Source: Rhizobium laguerreae (GTDB taxonomy: Bacteria > Pseudomonadota > Alphaproteobacteria > Rhizobiales > Rhizobiaceae). From it: a stretch of 64,000 bases of DNA. A model generated the notes under the pieces. The model worked only from the letters and a program-made list of their open reading frames with translations. It ran no database searches and was not told the origin of the DNA. The stretch lies in the NCBI RefSeq assembly GCF_002008165.1, contig NZ_MRDM01000002.1, forward strand, positions 1 through 64,000. The letters run 5' to 3'. The translations under genes and the position numbers were made by a program. Positions 33,819-41,708 of the stretch are shown here, one piece after another. Within the stretch, counting starts at the first letter, position 1, and the number at the start of each line of letters is the position of its first letter.

Positions 33819-33844
33819 GACCATTGAATGGGTGGTGCGACGTC

Positions 33845-34639
33845 ATGACAGAATTGCTGCAGAGGCAGGTGAGAAACAGGTTGTTGCGGCAATTTCCGGA
33901 GGATGCCTTCCAGCTTCTCGCGCCGTTCCTCGATCCTATCGAACTTCCTGTGAAACATTCGCTTGTGCGACCGCGCAAGCCGATCGAGCATGTCTGTTTT
34001 CTTGAAAGCGGCCTCGCCTCGATGGTTGCGGAAAGCGCTGACGGCAAAAGCGTTGAAATCCGCCACATCGGACGCGAGGGCATCGCCGGCTACCCTGTCG
34101 TCCTCGGTGTCGACCGAACGCCGAACAAGACCTTCATGCAGGTGGCGGGCTTCGGGCTTCAGGTGGCCACCGAGGATTTTCTTCCGATCCTCGAGCACCC
34201 CTGCGTGCGGCAATTGCTGCTGCGCTATGTGCATACCTGCGAGCTGCAGCTTGCCCACAGCGCGCTGGCTGCGGCAAAGTTCAACATGCATCAGCGGCTG
34301 GCCCGCTGGCTGCTCATGTGTCACGACCGCATAGACGGCAATGATCTGCCACTGACCCACGAATTCCTGGCGCTGATGCTGGGCGTCAGGCGGGCGGGCG
34401 TCACCGATGAACTGCACATTCTCGAAGGCATGCACGCCATCAAATCGACACGCGGCAACGTCCGCATCACGGACCGCAACAAGCTGATCGAGATCGCCGG
34501 CGGCTGCTATGGCGTACCCGAGCAGGAATACGAGCGGCTGATCGAGGGGCCGGAACCTGAGGTGGTTTTCCTCGTCGAGCGCCCAGGCAGAGAGCATGCC
34601 ATCGTCGCGCGGGAGCCCGGAAGCTGCCTCCGGGATTGA
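33845..34639 (+). CDS. Crp/Fnr-family transcriptional regulator
   Basis: The 264-residue protein is a paralogue of the product of 1363-2085. The effector domain carries HVCFLESGLASMVAESADGK and VEIRHIGREGIAGYPVVLG, and the winged helix has LTHEFLALMLGVRRAGVTDE. It has a 25-residue C-terminal extension absent from the first copy. No Fnr-type cysteine cluster is present. The ATG at 33845 is 26 bases after a possible EcfG-type promoter. Targets may include the three short palindromes that follow its gene (34660-34716), but that is speculation. Confidence 0.88.
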   Translation: MTELLQRQVRNRLLRQFPEDAFQLLAPFLDPIELPVKHSLVRPRKPIEHVCFLESGLASMVAESADGKSVEIRHIGREGIAGYPVVLGVDRTPNKTFMQVAGFGLQVATEDFLPILEHPCVRQLLLRYVHTCELQLAHSALAAAKFNMHQRLARWLLMCHDRIDGNDLPLTHEFLALMLGVRRAGVTDELHILEGMHAIKSTRGNVRITDRNKLIEIAGGCYGVPEQEYERLIEGPEPEVVFLVERPGREHAIVAREPGSCLRD

Positions 34640-34659
34640 CATGATCAAGCAGAAGGACG

Positions 34660-34716
34660 TCACGCTCAGCCGTGATCACGATCACGCTCAGCCGTGACGA
34701 TCACGCTCAGCCGTGA
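34660..34716. repeat. Three copies of a 16-bp palindrome
   Basis: TCACGCTCAGCCGTGA occurs at 34660, 34682 and 34701. Each copy has the inverted arms TCACG and CGTGA around six bases, and the copies are 22 and 19 bases apart. Such spacing, about two helical turns, suggests cooperative binding of a dimeric regulator. Confidence 0.65.
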
Positions 34717-34812
34717 TCTCAAAGTTTGTTGTCAGAGAAGCCCTGGAAAACCTGAAGCCTTCGCAAACCTGCTTCCCAACAGCTCGAAATTGTCTTCGTC
34801 CCCGACGCACCG

Positions 34813-34837
34813 GGAACCGAACATGCCGCTGCTTGTT
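34813..34837 (+). promoter_or_regulatory. EcfG-type promoter for the DUF2231 gene
   Basis: GGAAC (34813-34817), 17 bases, GTT (34835-34837). The ATG is 38 bases further on. Confidence 0.6.
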
Positions 34838-34874
34838 TTCACAGCACATAAGCCGAGCACGTCGGAGCGAGCAC

Positions 34875-35336
34875 ATGAACCCGAAAAGCACGTTGAACAT
34901 TGCCGGCCATCCGATCCATCCGATGTTGATCCCGTTCCCGGTCGCTTTCTTTGTCGGAACGCTCGTCACCGATATCCTCCACAGCCAATCCGACGACCCG
35001 TTCTGGCCGGCGGCGTCGAACTGGATGCTGACGGCCGGCCTCGTCATGGCAGCCCTGGCAGCACTCGCCGGATTGACCGATTTCTTCGGCGATAGCCGCA
35101 TCCGCAGCTTGCGGGCTGCCTGGCTCCACATGATCGGCAACATCGTCCTCGTTCTGATCGAGGCCGTCAGCCTTTGGCGGCGGGTCGTACAGGGCCCTGA
35201 TTTCATCGTGCCGACCGGCCTGGCGCTGTCTTTGATCGCCGTTGCGCTGCTGTTGTTCAACGGCTGGAAAGGCTGGGAAATGGTGTATCGCCACCGGGTC
35301 GGCGTCAGCGAAGAGACGAGCAATTCGGCGCGGTGA
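34875..35336 (+). CDS. DUF2231 membrane protein
   Basis: The 153-residue protein contains the DUF2231 signature GHPIHPMLIPFPVAFFVGTL and four predicted transmembrane helices (near residues 15-35, 50-70, 83-105 and 115-140). The ATG at 34875 was chosen because the family starts there. The function of DUF2231 is unknown, though many members sit near redox or stress genes. Directly upstream are an EcfG-type promoter and the three palindromes at 34660-34716. Confidence 0.82.
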   Translation: MNPKSTLNIAGHPIHPMLIPFPVAFFVGTLVTDILHSQSDDPFWPAASNWMLTAGLVMAALAALAGLTDFFGDSRIRSLRAAWLHMIGNIVLVLIEAVSLWRRVVQGPDFIVPTGLALSLIAVALLLFNGWKGWEMVYRHRVGVSEETSNSAR

Positions 35337-35435
35337 GGAAGGCGGCAAATTTCCGCAAACTCCGTCGACCGGAGGATCCATGCTGCCCTCCATCGGCGGC
35401 GCGTGAATCCCAGGCTCGAGGCCTGGGCTGCGGAC

Positions 35436-35477
35436 CTTTTTGGTTATCGAAGGATAAGGCTGCTTTGCACCCTCATG
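35436..35477 (-). repeat. 42-bp dispersed repeat, copy 2
   Basis: Inverted relative of 21030-21072 (three mismatches). It lies in the 370-base gap between the DUF2231 and ECF sigma genes, which otherwise holds no gene. Confidence 0.6.
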
Positions 35478-35707
35478 CCGGCCGTAGAGATTATCTTTGC
35501 CGCTTCCTGAAAGCATGCATCGCCGGCGACCACGCTGGAAGTTTCAGTTGCGCCAGAACCGGAAGATAGAACTGCTCCGCAACAAGTCCGATTTACTTGG
35601 TCAGCAGACCTCTGGTCCGGTAGAGTCCCAAGTCTCCACCTAGCCGCAGATCGAAAAGCCGGAAAACGCTTATCTCATAGTAAGCTGATGCATCTGGAGC
35701 GCCTACG

Positions 35708-36427
35708 ATGAAGCCGAGCGGATCCACCGAGGCAGTGAGGATCGAGGACCTTGACGACGCGGGGCTGGTTGAACACGCGCGACAGCTTGACCCCGCCGCA
35801 TTCTGGCTAATCATCAAGCGTCACAATCTGCGGCTTCACAGGGTCGCCCGCGCCGTCCTGAATGACGACATCGAGGCGGAGGACGTACTTCAGGAGACCT
35901 ATATCCACGCCTTCACCCATCTGGCCGAATTCCGCGCGGAGGCGCGGCTGTCGACCTGGCTCACCCGGATCGCGCTGAACGAGGCGCTGGGACGCCGCCG
36001 GAAAAGGCGACCCACCGTAGACGCGAAAGCCATCGAAGGCATGGTCGCTCCGTTCAGCGCACACAAGCCTGATCCCGAAGAGGCGGCCGCTCTCGCTGAA
36101 ATCCGCGGCCTGCTGGAGCGAGCCGTCGGTGACTTGCCAGAGCCCTTTCGCATCGTCTTTGTCATGCGGGATGTCGAGGAAATGAGCATTGAGGAAACGG
36201 CTTTTCTTTTGGCATTGCGACCTCAGACAGTGAGCACCCGTCTTTATCGCGCACGCCGGCTGCTCCGCGAAGCGCTGCGGGACAAGCTCGCCGCCGTGTT
36301 CACGGATACGTTTCTCTTCGCTGGCGCTCGTTGTGACCGCCTCGCGCAATCAGTCCTCGATCGGCTCTCAATTCGCCTGGTTCGAAAGGATACGCAGCTG
36401 TTGAACGCGGCGACTGACCGCACCTAG
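35708..36427 (+). CDS. ECF-type RNA polymerase sigma factor
   Basis: Regions 2 and 4 of an extracytoplasmic-function sigma factor are clear: region 2 with DDIEAEDVLQETYIHAFTHL and ARLSTWLTRIALNEALGRRR; region 4 with LPEPFRIVFVMRDVEEMSIE and AFLLALRPQTVSTRLYRARR. It lacks the features of the EcfG group. No anti-sigma gene is adjacent. The stop codon lies in a dispersed repeat that starts at 36424, so the last few residues may not be ancestral. The ferritin-like gene 190 bases downstream is the obvious candidate target. Confidence 0.88.
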   Translation: MKPSGSTEAVRIEDLDDAGLVEHARQLDPAAFWLIIKRHNLRLHRVARAVLNDDIEAEDVLQETYIHAFTHLAEFRAEARLSTWLTRIALNEALGRRRKRRPTVDAKAIEGMVAPFSAHKPDPEEAAALAEIRGLLERAVGDLPEPFRIVFVMRDVEEMSIEETAFLLALRPQTVSTRLYRARRLLREALRDKLAAVFTDTFLFAGARCDRLAQSVLDRLSIRLVRKDTQLLNAATDRT

Positions 36428-36458
36428 AGCCTTTCCGGGTTGGATTGCAGCATTCTAG
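36424..36458 (+). repeat. End of a dispersed rhizobial repeat overlapping the sigma-gene stop
   Basis: CTAGAGCCTTTCCGGGTTGG followed by ATTGCAGCATTCTAG is one arm of the element seen complete at 53441-53714. The TAG of the sigma gene is inside it. Confidence 0.7.
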
Positions 36459-36616
36459 ACGCCGTCCACGCCGAGATTACGCCGGCTCCTTTCGCAGGGC
36501 CCTGGTAGCGGGACACGGGAATATTTTGGCCGCCCGGATCATCTAATCGTCAGGCAAACGCATTCTGTGCCGCGGTGCTGACAGCGGTGCTGAATCAACA
36601 AACATAGGAGATCGCC

Positions 36617-37480
36617 ATGCAGGCCCCACTTGACCTATCCCGGCGTCAGTCGCTTCAGGGACTTATCGTACTCGGTGCCGGAGCGGCACTCAGCGGAATT
36701 GCGCGGCCTTCGCCGGTATTGGCACAGGACATATCGGACGAGGACATTTTCCGCTTTGCGCTCAACCTCGAATATATGGAGGCTGAATACTACCTCCGCG
36801 GCACCACCGGAATGGGCATCGACGCAGCCGATGCCGGTTCGAAATCCGGCGACGTCGTTGGTGGAAAGCAAGTCTCGTTCGAGACGCCCGCCATCGGCAA
36901 ATTCATGCAGGAAGTCGCGGAAAACGAACTCGCGCACGTCCGCTTCTACCGCAAGACGCTTGGAACCAACGCGGTTGACAGGCCGGCCATCGATTTCGGT
37001 GCGGGCTTCAAAGCCGTCGCGGAAGCGGCGGGCCTCGGGCCGGACTTCGACCCTTTCGGCAACGAGACGAACTTCGTTCTCGGCGGGATGGTGTTCGAGG
37101 ATGTCGGCGTCACCGCCTATGCCGGTGCGGCGACAGTTCTGAAAAACAAGGACTTCCTCGCCGCTGCCGCAGGCATCCTGGCGGTCGAGGCCTATCACAT
37201 GGGAATGGCGCGATCTACGCTATACCGAAAGGGAGAGGAAGCCTGGAAGGCCGCCAACGCGGTCTCCGATGCCCGAGACAAAATCGACGGATCAGACGAT
37301 AAGGACCAGGGGATCCAGGGGGACGGAAAAGCCAACATCGTTCCCTCGACGCCCGATGCGATCGCGTTCACCAGAACGCCGCAGGAGGTGCTCCGGATCG
37401 TCTACCTCACTGACAAGGACGGAGTGAGCAAGGGCGGCTTCTATCCGGAAGGGATGAACGGCACGCTCAAGACCACCTGA
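36617..37480 (+). CDS. Ferritin-like domain protein, exported
   Basis: The 287-residue protein has an N-terminal export signal with RRQSLQGLIVLGAGAALSGI (twin-arginine-like) and a four-helix ferritin-like core (FRFALNLEYMEAEYYLRGTT with E..Y, VAENELAHVRFYRKTL with E..H, ILAVEAYHMGMAR with E..H). It resembles the desiccation-related (PCC13-62-type) family rather than true ferritin. AGGAG precedes the ATG at 36617. It probably acts in the periplasm in metal or oxidative-stress handling. It may be controlled by the neighbouring ECF sigma factor. Confidence 0.85.
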   Translation: MQAPLDLSRRQSLQGLIVLGAGAALSGIARPSPVLAQDISDEDIFRFALNLEYMEAEYYLRGTTGMGIDAADAGSKSGDVVGGKQVSFETPAIGKFMQEVAENELAHVRFYRKTLGTNAVDRPAIDFGAGFKAVAEAAGLGPDFDPFGNETNFVLGGMVFEDVGVTAYAGAATVLKNKDFLAAAAGILAVEAYHMGMARSTLYRKGEEAWKAANAVSDARDKIDGSDDKDQGIQGDGKANIVPSTPDAIAFTRTPQEVLRIVYLTDKDGVSKGGFYPEGMNGTLKTT

Positions 37481-37596
37481 GCCAGTTGCGACGCGTGACG
37501 ATTGGCCAGCGGAAACTGAGCGGATTGGTATCCGCCGCTCTGCGTGAGATCAACGCTTCAACCCTCCTTGCGACGTGCAAGGACGGTTGAACTCGA

Positions 37597-38199
37597 TTAA
37601 ATGCCTGTCCGCGGATACCGGTCGCGCTCCTGTGCGATCTGCTCGGGGGCGTATGGATCGAGCGTGTCGTCGAAGTGGGTCCAGCCCTGCTCCTTATAGG
37701 CACGCCGACGTTCGACCGGGTCGACGCAGTTTGACCCCTGGAGAATAGCCTGCGCCTCGGAGGCGCGGGCGTCGTCGACCTTGGCCGTGACCAGGCTGCC
37801 GCCGCGGCGGACACCTTCGGCATAGAGGTGGGCATCGTCTTCCGAAACGCCGGAGTCAGTGAGGGCGCCGATCAGGCCACCAACCGCACCGCCGGTGACG
37901 GCGCCGGCGACAGCCCCGGCCGCAGTCACGGCCAGCCAGCCTTCGGCAACCACCGGCCCGACACCGGGAATGGCCATCAGGCCCAGTCCGGTGAGCAGGC
38001 CGCCGGCGCCACCGACGGCAGCGCCGATGACGGCGCCGGTCGCGGCATCCTTGCCAACGTCAGAGTCGCGATGGACGCGGCCAGCCTTGTTGGAGACGAT
38101 ACTGATGTCGTTTGAGGGAAAGCCTGCCGCTTCCAATTTGGTGACGGCGGAGCGAGCGTCCGAGTGGTCGTCGAAAAGTCCGGTTACAGTTCTCATCAT
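37597..38199 (-). CDS. YflT/general stress protein 17M-like protein
   Basis: The 200-residue protein opens MMRTVTGLFDDHSDARSAVT (stress protein 17M domain), has a glycine/alanine-rich hydrophobic centre (GAVIGAAVGGAGGLLTGLGL) like membrane-associating segments, and a C-terminal domain (VSEDDAHLYAEGVRRGGSLV). AAGGAG before the ATG at 38199 shows it is a separate gene. The open frame reaching 38544 is a frameshift artefact from the upstream gene. It probably forms an operon with that gene under the EcfG-type promoter at 38575-38599. Confidence 0.8.
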   Translation of the reverse strand: MMRTVTGLFDDHSDARSAVTKLEAAGFPSNDISIVSNKAGRVHRDSDVGKDAATGAVIGAAVGGAGGLLTGLGLMAIPGVGPVVAEGWLAVTAAGAVAGAVTGGAVGGLIGALTDSGVSEDDAHLYAEGVRRGGSLVTAKVDDARASEAQAILQGSNCVDPVERRRAYKEQGWTHFDDTLDPYAPEQIAQERDRYPRTGI

Positions 38200-38212
38200 G
38201 CTTCTCCTTGGG

Positions 38213-38529
38213 TTACTTGGCGACGATGTTGCCCTGATAATCGAGAGCAACGGAGACGGCTTTCCCGTCCTTGATGCCGAGGCCATCCAGATCCCCTTGT
38301 CGTCGAGCTTGAGATCCTTGACGTCGGTGTAACCCGCTTCCGCAATGCGATCCTTAGCCTGAGTTTCGGTAAAGCTGTTGGCGCCCTCAACGGGCGCGGT
38401 CGGATTTTTGGTGTCCGGGGTTGCAACCGCAGGTGTATTTCCATCCTTGGATGGAGCCGGTGTGGTTTGGGCAAAGGCTGCAATGGCAGACGCGCCCAGA
38501 ATTGCCGCCGCGAAGACGATCTTGTTCAT
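38213..38529 (-). pseudogene. Frameshifted small exported protein
   Basis: From the ATG at 38529, the frame encodes a signal peptide (MNKIVFAAAILGASAIAAFA) and NSFTETQAKDRIAEAGYTDV, typical of a rhizobial exported family. Near 38280 the expected ending (GKAVSVALDYQGNIVAK, stop at 38213) continues in the next frame. One base was gained or lost around codon 85. As a result the frame runs on into the downstream stress gene. A sequencing error is possible. Confidence 0.65.
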
Positions 38530-38574
38530 ATGCGTTTCTTCCATTTCCGGATCAGATGAGATCCATGCGGTCAG

Positions 38575-38599
38575 AACACGCAGGAGAGATCTTTGTTCC
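38575..38599 (-). promoter_or_regulatory. EcfG-type promoter for the 38529-37597 operon
   Basis: On the minus strand GGAAC (38595-38599), 17 bases, GTT (38575-38577), 46 bases before the start codon. Confidence 0.6.
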
Positions 38600-38865
38600 G
38601 CGAGATTATGTAGTTGATTTTTCTAAATATATGGGAAAGTGGCGCGCTGCGGGTTATTCTCTGCGGCGCCGGGGCAATGTAAGCAGAAAGTTACGGTGTG
38701 GGGTAACCGACGATCCCACGGGCGCCTTGAGGAAGGGCCTCGGTGTAGGCCCATCCTATAACTCCTAGAGTTGTGTTTTGTTATATCCAAGAGGGGCAGC
38801 GCGGGGCCGCTCTCCTGCAGGCAGGTCGTGCGGTGACGGATGCGGCCCCGGCAATGTCAGTGACT

Positions 38866-39255
38866 TCACGGAATACGGGCGATGACCTTGATCTCGAAGT
38901 CGAAGCCGGCGAGCCAGTTGACGCCGATGGCCGTCCAGTTCGGGTAGGGTGGCTTGCTGAACATCTCCTGCTTGACCGCCATGATCGTTCCGAACTGGCT
39001 TTCGGGGTCGGTGTGGAAGCTGGTGACGTCGACGATGTCATCCAGCGTTGCGCCGGCGGCACTCAGCGTCGCCTTCAGGTTTTCAAAGGCGAGCCGCACC
39101 TGGCTTTCGAAATCGGGTTCGGGAGTCCCGTCCGAACGGCTGCCGACCTGTCCGGACACAAACAGCAGATCACCGGATCGGATCGCGGCGGAGTATCCGT
39201 GCTTCTCGTAAAGAGCGTGCCTGTCGGCCGGAAAGATTGCTTCGCGTTTTGTCAT
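38866..39255 (-). CDS. RidA/YjgF-family protein
   Basis: The 129-residue protein has the RidA fold signatures: GDLLFVSGQVGSRSDGTPEP, QVRLAFENLKATLSAAGATL, DDIVDVTSFHTD and a C-terminal FEIKVIARIP. The classical arginine of the enamine deaminase active site would be expected near PYPNWTAIGV but is not present, so imine hydrolysis is uncertain. It is divergent from a TetR gene with three palindromic sites between, so it is probably repressed by it. Confidence 0.85.
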   Translation of the reverse strand: MTKREAIFPADRHALYEKHGYSAAIRSGDLLFVSGQVGSRSDGTPEPDFESQVRLAFENLKATLSAAGATLDDIVDVTSFHTDPESQFGTIMAVKQEMFSKPPYPNWTAIGVNWLAGFDFEIKVIARIP

Positions 39256-39328
39256 TCTGATCTCTCTTCATTGTTGACAACGACCGTTGAGCGCGGCGTA
39301 TCGCTTCACATCTCGCGCCCAATTTGGT

Positions 39329-39392
39329 ATACGGTTCGTATATGAAATGTATGAGATACGCATCGTATGTCAAGTCCATATACGCTTCGTAT
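39329..39392. promoter_or_regulatory. Three palindromic operators between RidA and TetR genes
   Basis: ATACG-N3-CGTAT occurs at 39329-39341, 39356-39368 and 39380-39392, spaced 27 and 24 bases. Placement between divergent genes fits a TetR-family operator that controls both. Confidence 0.75.
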
Positions 39393-39410
39393 ATGAAATT
39401 GAGGGATTGC

Positions 39411-40004
39411 ATGGCAAGGAAACGCAGCGAAACGATGCAGGAAAATCGCGTCAAGCTGATCGCGGCGGCGCGCAAGACCTTTGCGGAAAAGGGGTATTCC
39501 GCAGCATCGATGGACGAATTGACCGCTGACGTCGGTCTGACACGCGGCGCGCTCTACCACAATTTCGGAGACAAGCGCGGCCTGCTGGCGGCGGTCGTCG
39601 ATCAGATCGACACGGAGATGGCCGTGCGCGCGCAGGAGATCGGGGCGCGTGCGGGGAGCGATTGGCAGGGCCTGCTTGCCGAGGGTGCGGCCTATATCGA
39701 GATGGCGCTCAATCCCGAGGTCCAGCGCATCGTTCTGCTCGACGGTCCGGCGGTGCTGGGCGATCCCTCGCAGTGGCCGAGCCAGAACAGTTGCCTGCAG
39801 GTGACGAAGAGCACTGTGGAGCACCTGATCGCCCAAGGCATCCTCAAGCCGCTTGACGCAGAGGCGGCCGCCCGGTTGCTGAGCGGCGCGGCTCTCAATG
39901 CCGCCCTCTGGATCGCCGCCAGCGAAGATCCGCAGAGCGTGATGCCAAAGGCGGTCGAGGCATTTCATGCCTTGGCGGCAGGTCTGCTGGTGCAGCCTTT
40001 GTGA
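39411..40004 (+). CDS. TetR-family transcriptional repressor
   Basis: The 197-residue protein has a TetR DNA-binding domain at the N-terminus (LIAAARKTFAEKGYSAASMD, ELTADVGLTRGALYHNFGDK) and a helical ligand-binding domain. The start at 39411 (MARKRSETMQ) was chosen because the upstream codons lie in the operator region. Likely autoregulated and controlling the RidA-family gene through the three ATACG-N3-CGTAT sites. Confidence 0.9.
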   Translation: MARKRSETMQENRVKLIAAARKTFAEKGYSAASMDELTADVGLTRGALYHNFGDKRGLLAAVVDQIDTEMAVRAQEIGARAGSDWQGLLAEGAAYIEMALNPEVQRIVLLDGPAVLGDPSQWPSQNSCLQVTKSTVEHLIAQGILKPLDAEAAARLLSGAALNAALWIAASEDPQSVMPKAVEAFHALAAGLLVQPL

Positions 40005-40114
40005 TCGACCAAGGGCCAAGTTGAGCGAAGGGACGTTCACCGCAGTAACGGCGTCGCAAAGATCCGCCGCGAAACTCCAACTTATGCGACAGAGTTTTGC
40101 GGACTTGCGAATCG

Positions 40115-40132
40115 CATAAGTGTATGCTTATG
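40115..40132. promoter_or_regulatory. Palindromic operator before the ArsR-type gene
   Basis: CATAAG-N6-CTTATG is a perfect 18-bp dyad ending eight bases before the ATG. A further CTTATG lies at 40081. Typical position for ArsR autorepression. Confidence 0.6.
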
Positions 40133-40139
40133 TGTAGGC

Positions 40140-40454
40140 ATGATCGAGAACGACATTTTCCGAGCCTTGGCCGACCCAACCCGCCGGGCGATCTTCGAGA
40201 AGCTGGCGGCGGGCGGCATGAATGCCAGTGCCCTGCGCGAGGGCATGGAGATCAGCCAGCCGGCAATGTCGCAACACCTCTCGGTTTTGCGGAGCGCAAA
40301 GCTCGTGAGGGAAGAACGGCAGGGGCGGTTCGTGAATTACGAAGTCGATCCGGAGGGGCTGGCTCTCATCGCACAATGGTTGGCGAAATATCGCGCCTAC
40401 TGGCCTGCCCGCATCGAAGCTCTCAAGGTCTTGCTGAAGGATATGGATCAATGA
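40140..40454 (+). CDS. ArsR-family repressor
   Basis: The 104-residue protein has the winged helix of ArsR regulators (FRALADPTRRAIFEKLAAGG, ISQPAMSQHLSVLRSAKLVR, GRFVNYEVDPEGL). The metal-binding cysteine motif of metal-sensing members is absent, so it likely belongs to the group paired with SRPBCC genes. Its stop overlaps the start of the next gene (ATGA). Probably represses its own operon through the CATAAG dyad. Confidence 0.88.
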   Translation: MIENDIFRALADPTRRAIFEKLAAGGMNASALREGMEISQPAMSQHLSVLRSAKLVREERQGRFVNYEVDPEGLALIAQWLAKYRAYWPARIEALKVLLKDMDQ

Positions 40455-40810
40455 AGGATGGAAAGGCCAAGGAGCAGAAAGGCGGCATCGAACTGGAATT
40501 CGATCTGGATGAACCGCCGCAAAAGGTCTGGCGGGCAATCAGCATTCCGGAATTTCGGGAAAACTGGTTGCCGAAAGACGCTTTAGCCGATCCCACCCCG
40601 GCCACGATCACTCCTGGCGAGGAAGTCCGTTATAGCCTGCGCGACGATGCCCCACCTTTCCTTGAAAGCACGGTGACGTTCACGATCGTCCCGAACGCGA
40701 CCGGCGGCACCCGCCTGCGCATCATCCACGAGCTCACCGACGCGAGGCTTGACCGGATGGCGGAAACGGCCGCAAACAGCAACAGTCCGCTCCTCATGCT
40801 CGCCGCCTGA
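40451..40810 (+). CDS. SRPBCC/AHSA1-like protein
   Basis: The 119-residue protein has the START-like AHSA1 pattern: IELEFDLDEPPQKVWRAISI with PEFRENWL, then a central PGEEVRYSLRDD and a C-terminal helix. ArsR-AHSA1 pairs are common in soil bacteria, and the cavity protein probably binds a small hydrophobic ligand. Translationally coupled to the ArsR gene. Confidence 0.82.
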   Translation: MKDGKAKEQKGGIELEFDLDEPPQKVWRAISIPEFRENWLPKDALADPTPATITPGEEVRYSLRDDAPPFLESTVTFTIVPNATGGTRLRIIHELTDARLDRMAETAANSNSPLLMLAA

Positions 40811-40856
40811 CGCGGCAAGCTCTCCCCTTTAAATTCTGGAAGATTGGAGTTCGCCG

Positions 40857-41468
40857 ATGCGCGAAGCGATGCAACTCGTCCCTATGGTCATAGAACAATC
40901 CAGCAGAGGGGAGCGGTCTTTTGACATTTACTCCCGCCTTCTGCGCGAACGCATCATCTTCCTCAACGGCGAGGTGAACGATACCGTTTCCGCTCTGGTC
41001 TGCGCGCAGTTGCTGTTCCTCGAGGCCGAGAATCCAAACAAGCCGATCAATCTTTACATCAATTCTCCGGGCGGCGCCGTGACCAGCGGCTTCGCCATGT
41101 ACGACACCATGCGCTTCATCCGCGCGCCGGTTCATACGCTTTGCATGGGCACAGCCCGTTCCATGGGATCGTTCCTGCTGATGGCAGGCGAGGCCGGCGG
41201 AAGAGCTGCTTTGCCCAATGCCAGTATCCTCATTCACCAGCCATCCGGTGGCTTCCAGGGGCAGGCTTCCGACATGCTGATTCATGCCGAAGAAATTCTG
41301 AAGACCAAGCAGCGTATGACGCGGCTCTATGCGGAGCATTGCGGGCGCTCTTATGAAGACTTTGAACGCGGGATGGATCGCGACCGCTTCATGACGGCGG
41401 AAGAAGCATTGGAATGGGGTCTTATCGACCGTATTCTAAAGGTTCGGGAAGACACGGACAGCCTATAG
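40857..41468 (+). CDS. clpP: ClpP-family serine protease paralogue
   Basis: This is a 203-residue ClpP peptidase. The catalytic triad is present: serine near residue 102 in [17 protein letters not shown], histidine near 127 in [13 protein letters not shown], and aspartate in [18 protein letters not shown]. The arginine before the serine (TARSMG) differs from the usual AAS. No Clp ATPase is adjacent. Rhizobia have several ClpP copies, and this one lies among stress genes. The housekeeping ClpP would normally precede clpX, which is not the case here. Confidence 0.88.
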   Translation: MREAMQLVPMVIEQSSRGERSFDIYSRLLRERIIFLNGEVNDTVSALVCAQLLFLEAENPNKPINLYINSPGGAVTSGFAMYDTMRFIRAPVHTLCMGTARSMGSFLLMAGEAGGRAALPNASILIHQPSGGFQGQASDMLIHAEEILKTKQRMTRLYAEHCGRSYEDFERGMDRDRFMTAEEALEWGLIDRILKVREDTDSL

Positions 41469-41510
41469 CTTGTCGTGAAATTCCCGGATTTTCGCGACAA
41501 GAGCACCATA

Positions 41511-41708
41511 CTAAACGGATTTGTCGCTCGATTTCGTTTGATGCGCGTGACGGCGGTCGAGTTCACCCGCCTGCTCGCGGGTTATCCCGAGATCACTAAG
41601 CAGATGATCGTCGAGCCGGGACAGCGGTCGATTTCTTTGTGAGTGGTAGCGTGCGCAAAGCGTGCGCCAGAACGCCGCCAAAGTAGTTCCAATCCGGCCG
41701 CCTTTCAT
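41511..41708 (-). CDS. DUF1127-type small protein
   Basis: The 65-residue protein has the DUF1127 pattern in NRPLSRLDDHLLSDLGITRE near its C-terminus, preceded by a basic helix (TTLAAFWRTLCARYHSQR). DUF1127 proteins are small, RNA- or membrane-associated stress and metabolism regulators in alphaproteobacteria. The start overlaps the stop of the permease gene by four bases, an unusual partnership. Confidence 0.7.
   Translation of the reverse strand: MKGGRIGTTLAAFWRTLCARYHSQRNRPLSRLDDHLLSDLGITREQAGELDRRHAHQTKSSDKSV

Noticed and set aside
34660..34716. CRISPR array
   Set aside because: Only three short repeats with 3-6 base gaps; there are no spacers of CRISPR length and no cas genes.
35390..35480. 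tRNA gene
   Set aside because: GGCTCGAGGCC-like sequence resembles part of a tRNA arm, but no cloverleaf with acceptor stem and anticodon arm can be built.
35708..36427. EcfG (general-stress sigma factor) gene
   Set aside because: The sigma factor is ECF type but has neither neighbouring phyR/nepR genes nor the features I would expect of EcfG; it is paired with a ferritin-like gene instead.
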